From NCBI GenBank assembly GCA_017301995.1, contig JAFLEH010000021.1, positions 62,001-126,000 on the forward strand: DNA of 64,000 nt. Reading direction: 5' to 3'. How positions within the stretch are numbered: the first letter of the stretch is position 1; every line of letters starts with the position of its first letter. Positions 25,808-33,572 of this stretch are shown here, in pieces. The translations under genes were made by a program, and so were the position numbers. The notes under the pieces were generated by a model that saw only the letters and a program-made list of their open reading frames with translations, was not told where the DNA came from and ran no database searches. This stretch comes from Verrucomicrobiota bacterium (GTDB lineage: Bacteria; Verrucomicrobiota; Verrucomicrobiia; Verrucomicrobiales; Akkermansiaceae).

Positions 25808-28213
25808 TCATTTGGGTGCCGGCGGGGTGGCGAGCAACTTCTGGATCGTGTCGGCGGAGGGATCGCGGACGGTCTTTTTCCCGGACGGGAACGTTTCGTG
25901 GCCCTTGATGGCGGCGGCGAGGCGTTCCAGCCAGGCGGTCCGACGGGCCGGGTCCTTGATCTGTCCGGCCACGGCGGTCAGGCGTGCGGCGCATTTGCCG
26001 GCCTCCTTCGCGTCGCGGGGCGAGGTCAGACGTTTTCCGAAACCGGCGGCGATCATTGTTAGGATCGGTTGTTGGAGAACGTCCTCGGCCGGCATTTTCG
26101 CGCCGGCCAGCTTGGCGAGTGCGGCGGCGGTGGCGTCCACGGTGATCTTGTCCTTGCGGCCCAGATAGGCCTCTTTTCCAAGGGAGGTCTTGAGACAATC
26201 CGCCGCCCATTGTTTGCGCGCCTTCTTATCGGGAATGCGGGCCGCCACGGCATTGACGGTGGCCGCCATGCGCTCGCAGTCGGCATCGGTCCGCGCTAGG
26301 CCCGCGGCGAAATGTTTCGGCAACAGATCGGTCTTTGTGCGCGAGGCGACGGTGTCCAGGCCATCGATCGCGACGGTGTAATGGACGATCGGTTCGATGG
26401 CGTCGTTAGGCAACCATGCGAGGATCTCCTTCGCCACGGCGGAGTCCTTGGGAACCGGGAGTTTCGACAATCTGGAATACACCTGGGCGCGCAGGTTTGA
26501 TAGATAATAACCGTCTTTGGGACAACCCGGCCGGTTCACCGACGCCACCAGCGGTTCGACCGTCTGGCAGACGCGCACGACATCGCGCGGGGACGATGCC
26601 GTGGCGACCGCGGCGTCGGTCAGGAGAATGTTATAGGGATTCGCCGGAATCGCGCTGAGCAGGAAATCCACCCCGGACGCGGCCTGACGGTCCGGCGGCA
26701 GGGTCCTGAACACCTGATAGGCGATGGTCGAGTCCAGGTATTCGCGCAGCCCGAAGTTCACCGCCCAACCAATGGTCTGATAGTAGAGCATCCCCTTGCG
26801 GGCGTCGGTGTCGCCGAACACCCACGGGGTGTGGGGACTGGTCTTGTCCGGACCACCGGTTGCGAACTGCCCGCCTTTGCATTCGTAGGTTCCGGTTTTG
26901 GGATCGTGGGCGAAGAGGATCAGCGCGCAATGGCCCGGCTGGCCGGCGGTGCAGGACGGGATGCCGAGAGTGTTGTAGGTGCGGACGCCCATGTTCGCCA
27001 TGGTGCCGCAGACACCGCCGTCCTTGGCCATCATCTGATAGGTCCCGTAGCTGAACGGATGGGGAGAAACGCGGCGCGCCGACTGCATGTCGAACTGTTG
27101 GGCGATGGGGCCGATGTATTCGCCGTAGGTGCGCATCTCCCCTTTGTCGCGGAAGGCGAACCAGCGCTCCTCGCGCTCGCGGAGCGGTTGGTTGTCGGCG
27201 GCCAGCAGGGTCAGCGTGGGCCAGGGCGCATTGAGCGGATAGCGCGGCCAATTCCGCTGGCCGCGGACCTCCTCGGGAAACACATAACCGTTGTTTCTGA
27301 TATAGTAAGCCGCGCTCTCGCCGGGAGTGGGAAACGGATCGCGGGCCTCGGGCAACAACCCCTTGGCCTCATAGGCGGTGCGGAACAACACGAACGCCTC
27401 ATTGATCTTCTTCCGCTCCGCGCGGACGGCGGCGGTACTTTTCCAGAAGACCACCTTGTCTCCGCAGTCGATGTTCACGTCATGTCCGTGGGATTTCATG
27501 TAGGCGTTGAATTTCGCCTGAAGTTCCCGGCTGGCGATCACATCGGCTCCGTAAAGGGAACGGGTGCGTTTCTCGGTGATTGGCACTTTGATTTTCTTGG
27601 CGTTCTTGGGCGGTGGAATGGCGATCCCCTTGTCGTCGTATTTCAACGGCGGCGGCTCCTCCTTGTGGCCCACGACCACATCCTCGGTGATGGTATTCTC
27701 GTTGAGGAAATTGATAATATGATCGTTGATATCAAGTTTCCGGCCCGGGTCCTTGGTGTTCACGGGCTTGCGAGGGTCGCCGGGGATGATCACTTTCACC
27801 GGGTCACGCGGGTTCAGATTCGCCTCGGGTGCCTTCGCCGCGTGAACCACCGCCATCGCGAGGGCCAGTTGGGTGAAGTCCTTGCGGACCGCCCGCTCGC
27901 CCAAGTCGATTTCCAATGAGCGCAGCATCACCAGGACGTTGGCCGCGTTTTGCCGCGCACCATACACCGTGTCACGCACCACCGGATCCGAATCCACCCA
28001 CGCCAGAAACCCGGCCGGCAATTCCCGTCCCTGAGCCTTCAGCGCCTCGAGCGCCAACGCCTTGGCGAACGCCAGATAGGCGTCCTTCACCGCGGGCGTG
28101 AACCGGTTTCCGGCCGCCGCCACGGAATCAACCACCCGACCGCTCGCCGCGGGCGCATCCGCACCGCACACCAAGCCGGGAACCAACGCAAACAAGGGAA
28201 CAAAATATCGCAT
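25808..28213 (-). CDS. secreted protein with transglutaminase/papain-like Cys-His core
   Basis: 801 residues with signal peptide MRYFVPLFALVPGLVCGA. The first ~200 residues are helical, then a Pro/Lys-rich linker. The central region has GVCGTMANMGVRTYNTLGIP (Cys about residue 402), then TAGQPGHCALILF with a His/Cys pair ~35 residues later. This Cys..His arrangement resembles transglutaminase-like or papain-like folds. The C-terminal third consists of helical repeats. No specific family was recognised and the catalytic Asp is not evident, so activity is a guess. Single gene between two intergenic regions, divergent from the GH18 gene; the 116-bp space between them must hold both promoters. Confidence 0.6.
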   Translation of the reverse strand: MRYFVPLFALVPGLVCGADAPAASGRVVDSVAAAGNRFTPAVKDAYLAFAKALALEALKAQGRELPAGFLAWVDSDPVVRDTVYGARQNAANVLVMLRSLEIDLGERAVRKDFTQLALAMAVVHAAKAPEANLNPRDPVKVIIPGDPRKPVNTKDPGRKLDINDHIINFLNENTITEDVVVGHKEEPPPLKYDDKGIAIPPPKNAKKIKVPITEKRTRSLYGADVIASRELQAKFNAYMKSHGHDVNIDCGDKVVFWKSTAAVRAERKKINEAFVLFRTAYEAKGLLPEARDPFPTPGESAAYYIRNNGYVFPEEVRGQRNWPRYPLNAPWPTLTLLAADNQPLREREERWFAFRDKGEMRTYGEYIGPIAQQFDMQSARRVSPHPFSYGTYQMMAKDGGVCGTMANMGVRTYNTLGIPSCTAGQPGHCALILFAHDPKTGTYECKGGQFATGGPDKTSPHTPWVFGDTDARKGMLYYQTIGWAVNFGLREYLDSTIAYQVFRTLPPDRQAASGVDFLLSAIPANPYNILLTDAAVATASSPRDVVRVCQTVEPLVASVNRPGCPKDGYYLSNLRAQVYSRLSKLPVPKDSAVAKEILAWLPNDAIEPIVHYTVAIDGLDTVASRTKTDLLPKHFAAGLARTDADCERMAATVNAVAARIPDKKARKQWAADCLKTSLGKEAYLGRKDKITVDATAAALAKLAGAKMPAEDVLQQPILTMIAAGFGKRLTSPRDAKEAGKCAARLTAVAGQIKDPARRTAWLERLAAAIKGHETFPSGKKTVRDPSADTIQKLLATPPAPK

Positions 28214-28329
28214 CGGCCTGAACTACGCGCCGGATGGGGGAAAATCTTGCAACGAATCCAGCCCCGAATTCCCGGTTTGACACCGTGACCTCGCGTCCCG
28301 ATGCTTCGCTTGGACTTCCTCCACCAACG

Positions 28330-29322
28330 ATGAAACCCCTCATTCTTCTGGCGATTTTGCTAACCATCATCCGGGCCGAACCGGTCGCGGAGCGGCCCAA
28401 GGTTGTGGCATACGTTCCGAACTGGAACGATCTCGCAACATTCGCGCCCAGCATCGATTACGCGAAGGTGACCCACCTGAACGTCGCATTCGAGAACGCC
28501 GCGAACGACAGCGGTGATATGTCATGGAATCCGAGCAATGCCCTGCTCGTCAAACTGGCCAAGGCCCACGGCGTGAAGGTACTGCTTTCCATCGGAGGCG
28601 GATCGGCGTCCGGCGACAAGGCGCTGCTCGCGCGCTACGGTGCCTTGCTTGACAAGGACCACCGTGCCGCCTTTGCCGCCAAGCTCGCCCGGTTCGTCCG
28701 CCAGCACGATTTCGACGGTCTGGACGTGGACCTCGAGGGCCCCTCGATCACCGCCGACTACGGTCCTTTCATCGCCATCCTCCGCCGCGAGTGCGATTCC
28801 CGGAAACTTATGCTAACCGCAGCGCTTTCCCGCGGCTACGGAGGCGACCGCGTGCCCGACGCCACCCTGCGCGAGTTCGATTTCATCAACCTGATGGCCT
28901 ACGACGCCACCGGACCGTGGAACCCGAAAGCCGCCGGGCAGCATGCGTCGCTCGAAATGGCCGAACAAACGGTGGCCTACTGGCTGAAACGCGGGCTACC
29001 GAAGGAAAAGGCGGTGCTGGGCGTTCCATTCTACGGCTATGGATTCGGCCCGGCGTTCAAGACGCGGGACTATCCGTTCGGGGAAATCGTCAGACAATAC
29101 CCAGGTGCCGAACAGACCGACCGGACCGGCGACACCATCTACTACAACGGCAAGCCCACCATCCGCGCGAAGTGCATGCTCGTTAGAAAACATTCCCTCG
29201 CGGGCATCATGATCTGGTCGCTCGACTCCGACGCCACCGGCGAACACTCGCTGCTCAAGGTCATTGCCGAATCCCTGGCGAACGAAGTTCAGCCAGCGTC
29301 AAATGGAAACCCAAAGCCGTGA
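28330..29322 (+). CDS. secreted glycosyl hydrolase family 18 (chitinase-like)
   Basis: 330 residues from ATG 28330, which gives a signal peptide (MKPLILLAILLTIIRA). A single GH18 TIM barrel: strand-1 VVAYVPNW, strand-3 VKVLLSIGGGS, and the catalytic signature FDGLDVDLEG with the proton-donor Glu at the end of DxxDxDxE. LMAYDATGPW and MIWSLDSDATGEHSLL form the closing strands. GH18 enzymes cleave chitin or other N-acetylglucosamine polymers using substrate-assisted catalysis; the small size with no binding module suggests an oligomer-acting chitinase or an ENGase-like enzyme. The substrate cannot be fixed from sequence. Convergent with the next gene. Confidence 0.9.
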   Translation: MKPLILLAILLTIIRAEPVAERPKVVAYVPNWNDLATFAPSIDYAKVTHLNVAFENAANDSGDMSWNPSNALLVKLAKAHGVKVLLSIGGGSASGDKALLARYGALLDKDHRAAFAAKLARFVRQHDFDGLDVDLEGPSITADYGPFIAILRRECDSRKLMLTAALSRGYGGDRVPDATLREFDFINLMAYDATGPWNPKAAGQHASLEMAEQTVAYWLKRGLPKEKAVLGVPFYGYGFGPAFKTRDYPFGEIVRQYPGAEQTDRTGDTIYYNGKPTIRAKCMLVRKHSLAGIMIWSLDSDATGEHSLLKVIAESLANEVQPASNGNPKP

Positions 29323-29433
29323 AGCAATACCCGGTGCGACTGGAAACCATGTCCCCGGTTGGAATCCTCCCATACAGCCCTATCTGGATCACCGTGCCCC
29401 CGGTTGTTTTTCCATCAGCCACGATGCGGGCTA

Positions 29434-31443
29434 TCAAGGCGCGAGACCGACGCGGAAGAATTTCTTTTGGGCGGATCCGGACGGGACGGGGATGCGCAGG
29501 GTGGTGGTGGCCCCGGTGGCGGTGACAGGGGTCTGCACGGGAGTCCATGGCGCCGCGAGGGTTTCCGAACTCTGCACCACATACGACACGCCGGCCACAG
29601 AGGACCAGGTGATGGCGAAAGCCGGGGGATTGGTGGCACGGTCCATCACGGCGGATAGAACGACCGGCATGGGCGGCAGGACGGTGGTGGATTGCAGGGC
29701 GATGTTGTCGAGTTCGGTGGTTACCGTGGAACCGCCGGTGCGGCCGCCCGCGATCAGGCGGAAGGTGTCGGCCGTGATATCGAAACCGGGGACCACCACG
29801 TTGCTGATGAGATTCTGCACGGTGGCCGCACCATTGACGTCATTGATGATCTGGAGCGAAAACACGGTGGAGGAGGCGCCGTTGGTGATGGCCGTGATGA
29901 CCACCCGGTGGAACACACCCGCGTTGAGTTGGAAGCTCGGCACCGCCTTCGCCAGTAGGGGAGTTCCCACCGCGGGACCGGTCAATCTAACCGTGTTTCC
30001 ATCGGTCGTCCCACCGTAGATATCAAATCCGAAGACCACCGCGTTCGGATGTCCGGGGCCGACATCCGGGTTTTCCCAGTTGAGATCCAGTGCCGGGGTA
30101 TAGCCGGGATTCGAACCTCCGGCCGTGCCATAGGCGGACGTTTTGAAAAACCCGATCCCGAAGCCGTCGGCGGCCTCGCCGGAAACATCGGCGCTCATGC
30201 GGAAATCGAATGTCAGCCTAACGGATCTGGCGTTGGACGACACCGAGTTCCACGCGATGGACGTGTTGCTGTTTCCCGAACCCGTTAGAGTGAGTCTCGC
30301 CGCGTTCGCCTGCTGCGTCACACCTGACGCGGTGACAGCCGGGGCGAACGTTCCGGCACTGTTGGTGAACGCGTAGGTCGAGTTTACCGAAACCCCATCG
30401 AAATTCTCCACCATCACGTTTCCGTAGGCAAATGTCGGCACGCTGCCCGGATTCGTGGGGTCGGAGGCATTTGCGATCTCGGCAAGATCCGGCATGCCGT
30501 CCGAATCGCTGTCCGCCTTGTTGGGATCGGTTCCGGGCTGGGTCTCATCCAGATAGGGAAGGTCGGGATTCTCCAGTCCGTCGAGGATTCCGTCGGCGTC
30601 CGTGTCCGGCTTGAGGGGATCGGTTCCGGTGTGTTGGGCATCGAGCCAGGAGCCAAACTTGTCCTCGTAGGGGTCGTCGTAGCCGTCGGCGTCGGTGTCG
30701 CGCAAATCGGGGCGGGTTCCAAGCGTCATCTCGTCGATATTGGAAAGAGTGTCTCCGTCGAGATCCGCATTGGCGTCGTCCACATTCGGGTTGGTGCCAT
30801 TGGCGGTCTCCCATTCGTCGGGCATGCCGTCGCTGTCGGTATCGGGAATGAACTGGACGGAGGCTGCGTCATGATAGGTGCCGTAGTTGCCGGCCCAATA
30901 ACCGCTGTCGATGCCGCCGTCCTCGAAATAGATATATCGAACACCCGGGCCGTAGTTTTTGAATTCGGCGCTGAAGACGGTCCACGAGGAAGGGGCGGTA
31001 AGTGGGACGGTTTGCGTTCCTTGGTTCCAAACGGCCAGGACAGCGTTGGAAGCATCGCGCAGTTCCACCTTGATATAATATTTGTCCGCGCTTCCCTGTA
31101 GGTAGGAGGAGATCGCCTCGCTCACCCGGATGGTGGGTGAGTTATCGAGTTCGGCGGCGGTTGCGCCAAGCGCCAGCAGATCGATGGTCTGGGCGCGGCG
31201 GCATTGGATATAGGAAGTGATGAAAAATCCGGGAGTGGCGTCGTAACCGCCTCCACCGTTCTGAAACCATCCTCCGCCACCGGTTGCAAGGACGGTCCAT
31301 CCGGTCGCGACCGGAGCGGCACCGGAGCCATTGACGATCAGGTTGCCTTGGGGGATGGCGGCATGGAGGCCACCGGCCAGCAGAAGGCCGAGCGCAAGGG
31401 GACGTGAGATGCTCTTCAGAGATCCGATAGAGAATGAGGTCAT
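29434..31443 (-). CDS. secreted thrombospondin type 3 repeat protein
   Basis: 669 residues from ATG 31443, chosen for the signal peptide (LKSISRPLALGLLLAGGLHAA). The first ~190 residues are a carbohydrate-binding-like beta sandwich (NLIVNGSGAAPVATGWTVL). A run of calcium-binding thrombospondin type 3 repeats follows (DTDSDGMPDEWE, ADLDGDTLSNIDE, DTDADGYDDPYE, DTDADGILDGLE, DSDSDGMPDLAE). A second, jelly-roll-like domain with SVRLTFDFRM comes next, and a short fibronectin-like tail ends in KKFFRVGL. The protein is extracellular or surface-attached and probably rigidified by calcium. There is no PEP-CTERM or other sorting tail. Ligand and role unknown. Confidence 0.85.
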   Translation of the reverse strand: MTSFSIGSLKSISRPLALGLLLAGGLHAAIPQGNLIVNGSGAAPVATGWTVLATGGGGWFQNGGGGYDATPGFFITSYIQCRRAQTIDLLALGATAAELDNSPTIRVSEAISSYLQGSADKYYIKVELRDASNAVLAVWNQGTQTVPLTAPSSWTVFSAEFKNYGPGVRYIYFEDGGIDSGYWAGNYGTYHDAASVQFIPDTDSDGMPDEWETANGTNPNVDDANADLDGDTLSNIDEMTLGTRPDLRDTDADGYDDPYEDKFGSWLDAQHTGTDPLKPDTDADGILDGLENPDLPYLDETQPGTDPNKADSDSDGMPDLAEIANASDPTNPGSVPTFAYGNVMVENFDGVSVNSTYAFTNSAGTFAPAVTASGVTQQANAARLTLTGSGNSNTSIAWNSVSSNARSVRLTFDFRMSADVSGEAADGFGIGFFKTSAYGTAGGSNPGYTPALDLNWENPDVGPGHPNAVVFGFDIYGGTTDGNTVRLTGPAVGTPLLAKAVPSFQLNAGVFHRVVITAITNGASSTVFSLQIINDVNGAATVQNLISNVVVPGFDITADTFRLIAGGRTGGSTVTTELDNIALQSTTVLPPMPVVLSAVMDRATNPPAFAITWSSVAGVSYVVQSSETLAAPWTPVQTPVTATGATTTLRIPVPSGSAQKKFFRVGLAP

Positions 31444-31979
31444 TATCCGGAGGTGGTACGTTGGTTCAGCGTGGGTGAGTTTGCGTGAAGCAGCAAGCGA
31501 GCCAAACGGCGCGCGTTTGGCGGATTTTTCAAATATTTTCCGATCACGTGCGGCAGGTCCCTTGTTTTGAAGGGTTTGCGCCCGGATTCGCTTTCCCGAA
31601 ATCCTCAGAATGGCCCAATAGGAAGGATTCGCCCCCCCCGATCGGGTTGGTCGTTTCACGCGTCGCAGACGGTTGCGAGAGTGAAGGGGGATATCTATCG
31701 GGATCCGACAGGACCTCACCCCGGCGCCTGATCGAGATAGGCGAGGACGTCGCGGATGTGCTCGTTGCCTCCGGACAGGCGGACGCTGCAGAGCGGTAAG
31801 GCGGCGGTGCGGGCGGCTATGCCGTTCGGTGGGAGTGCTTCCGATCCCGCAGGATGCTCGTGCATCAACCCGCCAGGACCGACCAACGCCACGCTATTCC
31901 CGACTTGCGCCCCGCGGGTCCGGCTGTAACCTTCCCGACAGTGGACCATTCCCGGTCCGCCCCACCACCAACCAACGCC
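31444..31979. other. 536-bp spacer with a decayed peptide and a dispersed repeat
   Basis: No intact gene was recognised. On the minus strand, codons near 31723-31800 read TAALPLCSVRLSGGNEHIRD followed by VLAYLDQ, which looks like the C-terminal helix of a cytochrome-c-type domain, with no usable start or heme motif: probably a remnant. A 31-bp dispersed repeat (31834-31864) and the promoter region of the lipoprotein gene at 31980 complete the spacer. Confidence 0.5.
31834..31864 (-). repeat. dispersed repeat TGCACGAGCATCCTG..GGATCG, copy 1
   Basis: On the minus strand reads TGCACGAGCATCCTG followed by CGGGATCGGAAGCACT. The plus-strand copy at 40393-40423 differs at two positions. Both are intergenic. 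Confidence 0.8.
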
Positions 31980-32465
31980 ATGAAACCGCTCCTTTTTGCC
32001 TTAGGCGCAGCCCTGATGCTCGCCTCCTGCGTGTTCGAATCGCCCTTCGAAGCCGCCGCCAAGATCCCCACCGACGACAAGCTGCTCGGGGTCTGGGAGG
32101 AAACCGGCACCAAGGATCCCGACCGCATGACGGTCCTCCAGCACTCGTCTAACGAATACACCATCCAATACCCCGGCGGCGACGACGCGCTGTATTTCCG
32201 CGCCTTTGCCGTGGAAATCGCCGGCCACAGCTACATCCAGACGCAACTGATCGGCACCCGCAAGGGACCGGTCAAACCGGAAGACCGCAAATATCATCTG
32301 TTCAAGGCTTCCCTAACCGACGATACGCTGAGCCTCCGGGCCATCGACCCCAAGGTCCTTGGCACTGAAACCGGCGATACCGCCACCCTCCGCGCCGCCC
32401 TCGCCAAACACCTCGACGACCCCGACCTTTTCCAAAAACCCGGCGTCTTCAAACGGGTGAAATAA
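31980..32465 (+). CDS. small lipoprotein of unknown function
   Basis: 161 residues starting at ATG 31980. MKPLLFALGAALMLASC is a lipoprotein signal with the lipidated Cys at residue 17. The mature protein resembles a lipocalin-like or small beta-barrel layout: DKLLGVWEETGTKDPDRMTV, then SNEYTIQYPGGDDALYFRAF and SYIQTQLIGTRKGP, ending LFQKPGVFKRVK. The LLGVW start is typical of many small lipoproteins that carry a lipocalin-like sheet. No known family name can be given. Stands alone between repeat-bearing spacers. Confidence 0.75.
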   Translation: MKPLLFALGAALMLASCVFESPFEAAAKIPTDDKLLGVWEETGTKDPDRMTVLQHSSNEYTIQYPGGDDALYFRAFAVEIAGHSYIQTQLIGTRKGPVKPEDRKYHLFKASLTDDTLSLRAIDPKVLGTETGDTATLRAALAKHLDDPDLFQKPGVFKRVK

Positions 32466-32631
32466 CGGCCCGAAAAAGCTGAATCCCAACCAAACAAATA
32501 CCAGCGACCTCAGCGGTTCTCAGTGTTGCAGAGGTCGGTTTCGTCCTCCGCGTGTCGTCCGCCAGGCGGATTGCACAATATCGCCCCCCCCTTTGATTGA
32601 CGATGGTTGATTCGCTGCCGGGCGATCCACC

Positions 32632-32656
32632 TTGACACCTGTGGCAAATTGCCACA
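32632..32656 (+). promoter_or_regulatory. toxin-antitoxin promoter/operator
   Basis: TTGACA (32632-32637) is a consensus -35 box. The odd palindrome TGTGGCAAATTGCCACA (32640-32656) fills the spacer where RNA polymerase would sit, ten bases before the antitoxin ATG. Operators of this kind let the antitoxin repress its own operon. The -10 box is weak (ACTTTA). Confidence 0.7.
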
Positions 32657-32666
32657 CTTTACCGGC

Positions 32667-32948
32667 ATGAGCACTTCCATCCGGCTGAGTGACGAATTGG
32701 TGGCCGCCGCCAAGCGGCAGGCGGAGCTGTTCCACCGCTCCCCACCCCAACAGATCGAACACTGGGCGGCCATCGGCAGAGTCATGGAAACCGCGCTTTC
32801 GTATCCGGCACGGGAACGTGTGGCACAATCCGTTGGACGAGCGGATGTGGACGCGGCGCTGGCGGCGGTGGGCACTCCCGAGGGCATCGCTCGGGCGCAA
32901 GCCGAGATTCGCCGGACAACCGCGAACATCGTGTCCCGTGAGCCATGA
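32667..32948 (+). CDS. ParD-like antitoxin
   Basis: 93 residues from ATG 32667; the longer upstream frame is rejected because it would run through the operator. The N-terminus STSIRLSDELVAAAKRQAEL followed by FHRSPPQQIEHWAAIGRVME matches the ParD-like antitoxin family (ribbon-helix-helix DNA binding with an RSPxQQIEHW core). The C-terminal half (DVDAALAAVGTPEGIARAQA) is helical and presumably binds the toxin. Its stop overlaps the zeta-toxin ATG by 4 bp. Family knowledge plus the palindrome upstream indicate autoregulation. Confidence 0.85.
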   Translation: MSTSIRLSDELVAAAKRQAELFHRSPPQQIEHWAAIGRVMETALSYPARERVAQSVGRADVDAALAAVGTPEGIARAQAEIRRTTANIVSREP

Positions 32949-33508
32949 ATCCGCAATTGATCATGCTTGCCGGACCCAATGGAGCCGGCAAAAGCACCTT
33001 CTTCCGGACCTATCTGGCTGAATTGGGTCTGCCGTTTCTCAATGCGGACATCCTGGCCGCGGAGACGGGCCTCGACTCTTACACTGCGGCGGCGCAGATT
33101 GCGGAAATTCGGAGGGTTCTCATCGGAAAGCGAACCGGTTTCATCACCGAGACCGTGCTGTCCGATCCGGTCGGTGCAAAGATCGGGGACTTGGCAAGCG
33201 CCGTGGAGGCCGGTTTCGACGTGCATCTGATCTACATCGGCATCGCGGACGCGGAACAGTCGGCCGAGCGCGTTCAAACACGGGTAAAGGCGGGCGGGCA
33301 CGATGTGCCGCTGGCGAAGATCATGGCGCGATACCAACGGACGCTGGACAACCTGGAACGGGCGATCGCCCGGCTGCCTCGGGTGACAATTTATGACAAC
33401 GGTTCGTTTGATAGACCATACCGGCTGTTGGCCGAGTTTCGCCACGGACAGCCGCACGAGCTAACCGACGGCCCGGTCCCCGGCTGGGCGCGGCGGTTTA
33501 TCACGTGA
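32945..33508 (+). CDS. zeta-toxin-family kinase
   Basis: 187 residues, the short form of the zeta-toxin family. Walker A is GPNGAGKST near the N-terminus. FLNADILA provides the conserved Asp, ETVLSD matches the substrate-binding strand, and VHLIYIGIADAEQSAERVQTR with its Arg-rich helix follows. Zeta toxins phosphorylate UDP-N-acetylglucosamine and so block wall synthesis; small ParD-like-linked members are assumed to do likewise but are less studied. It overlaps its antitoxin gene by 4 bp (ATGA). Confidence 0.88.
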   Translation: MNPQLIMLAGPNGAGKSTFFRTYLAELGLPFLNADILAAETGLDSYTAAAQIAEIRRVLIGKRTGFITETVLSDPVGAKIGDLASAVEAGFDVHLIYIGIADAEQSAERVQTRVKAGGHDVPLAKIMARYQRTLDNLERAIARLPRVTIYDNGSFDRPYRLLAEFRHGQPHELTDGPVPGWARRFIT

Positions 33509-33572
33509 TGGACGCATGGAGGATTCCGCTTGCGCGGGTGCGGATTGGGGGGCACACTAACCGCGAAATCCG

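Noticed and set aside
30100..30125. tRNA T-loop look-alike GGATTCGAACC
   Set aside because: Lies in frame inside the thrombospondin-repeat gene (Gly-Ser-Asn-Pro codons); no acceptor stem or anticodon arm can be drawn. Similar hits at 34297 and 48270 are also inside genes.
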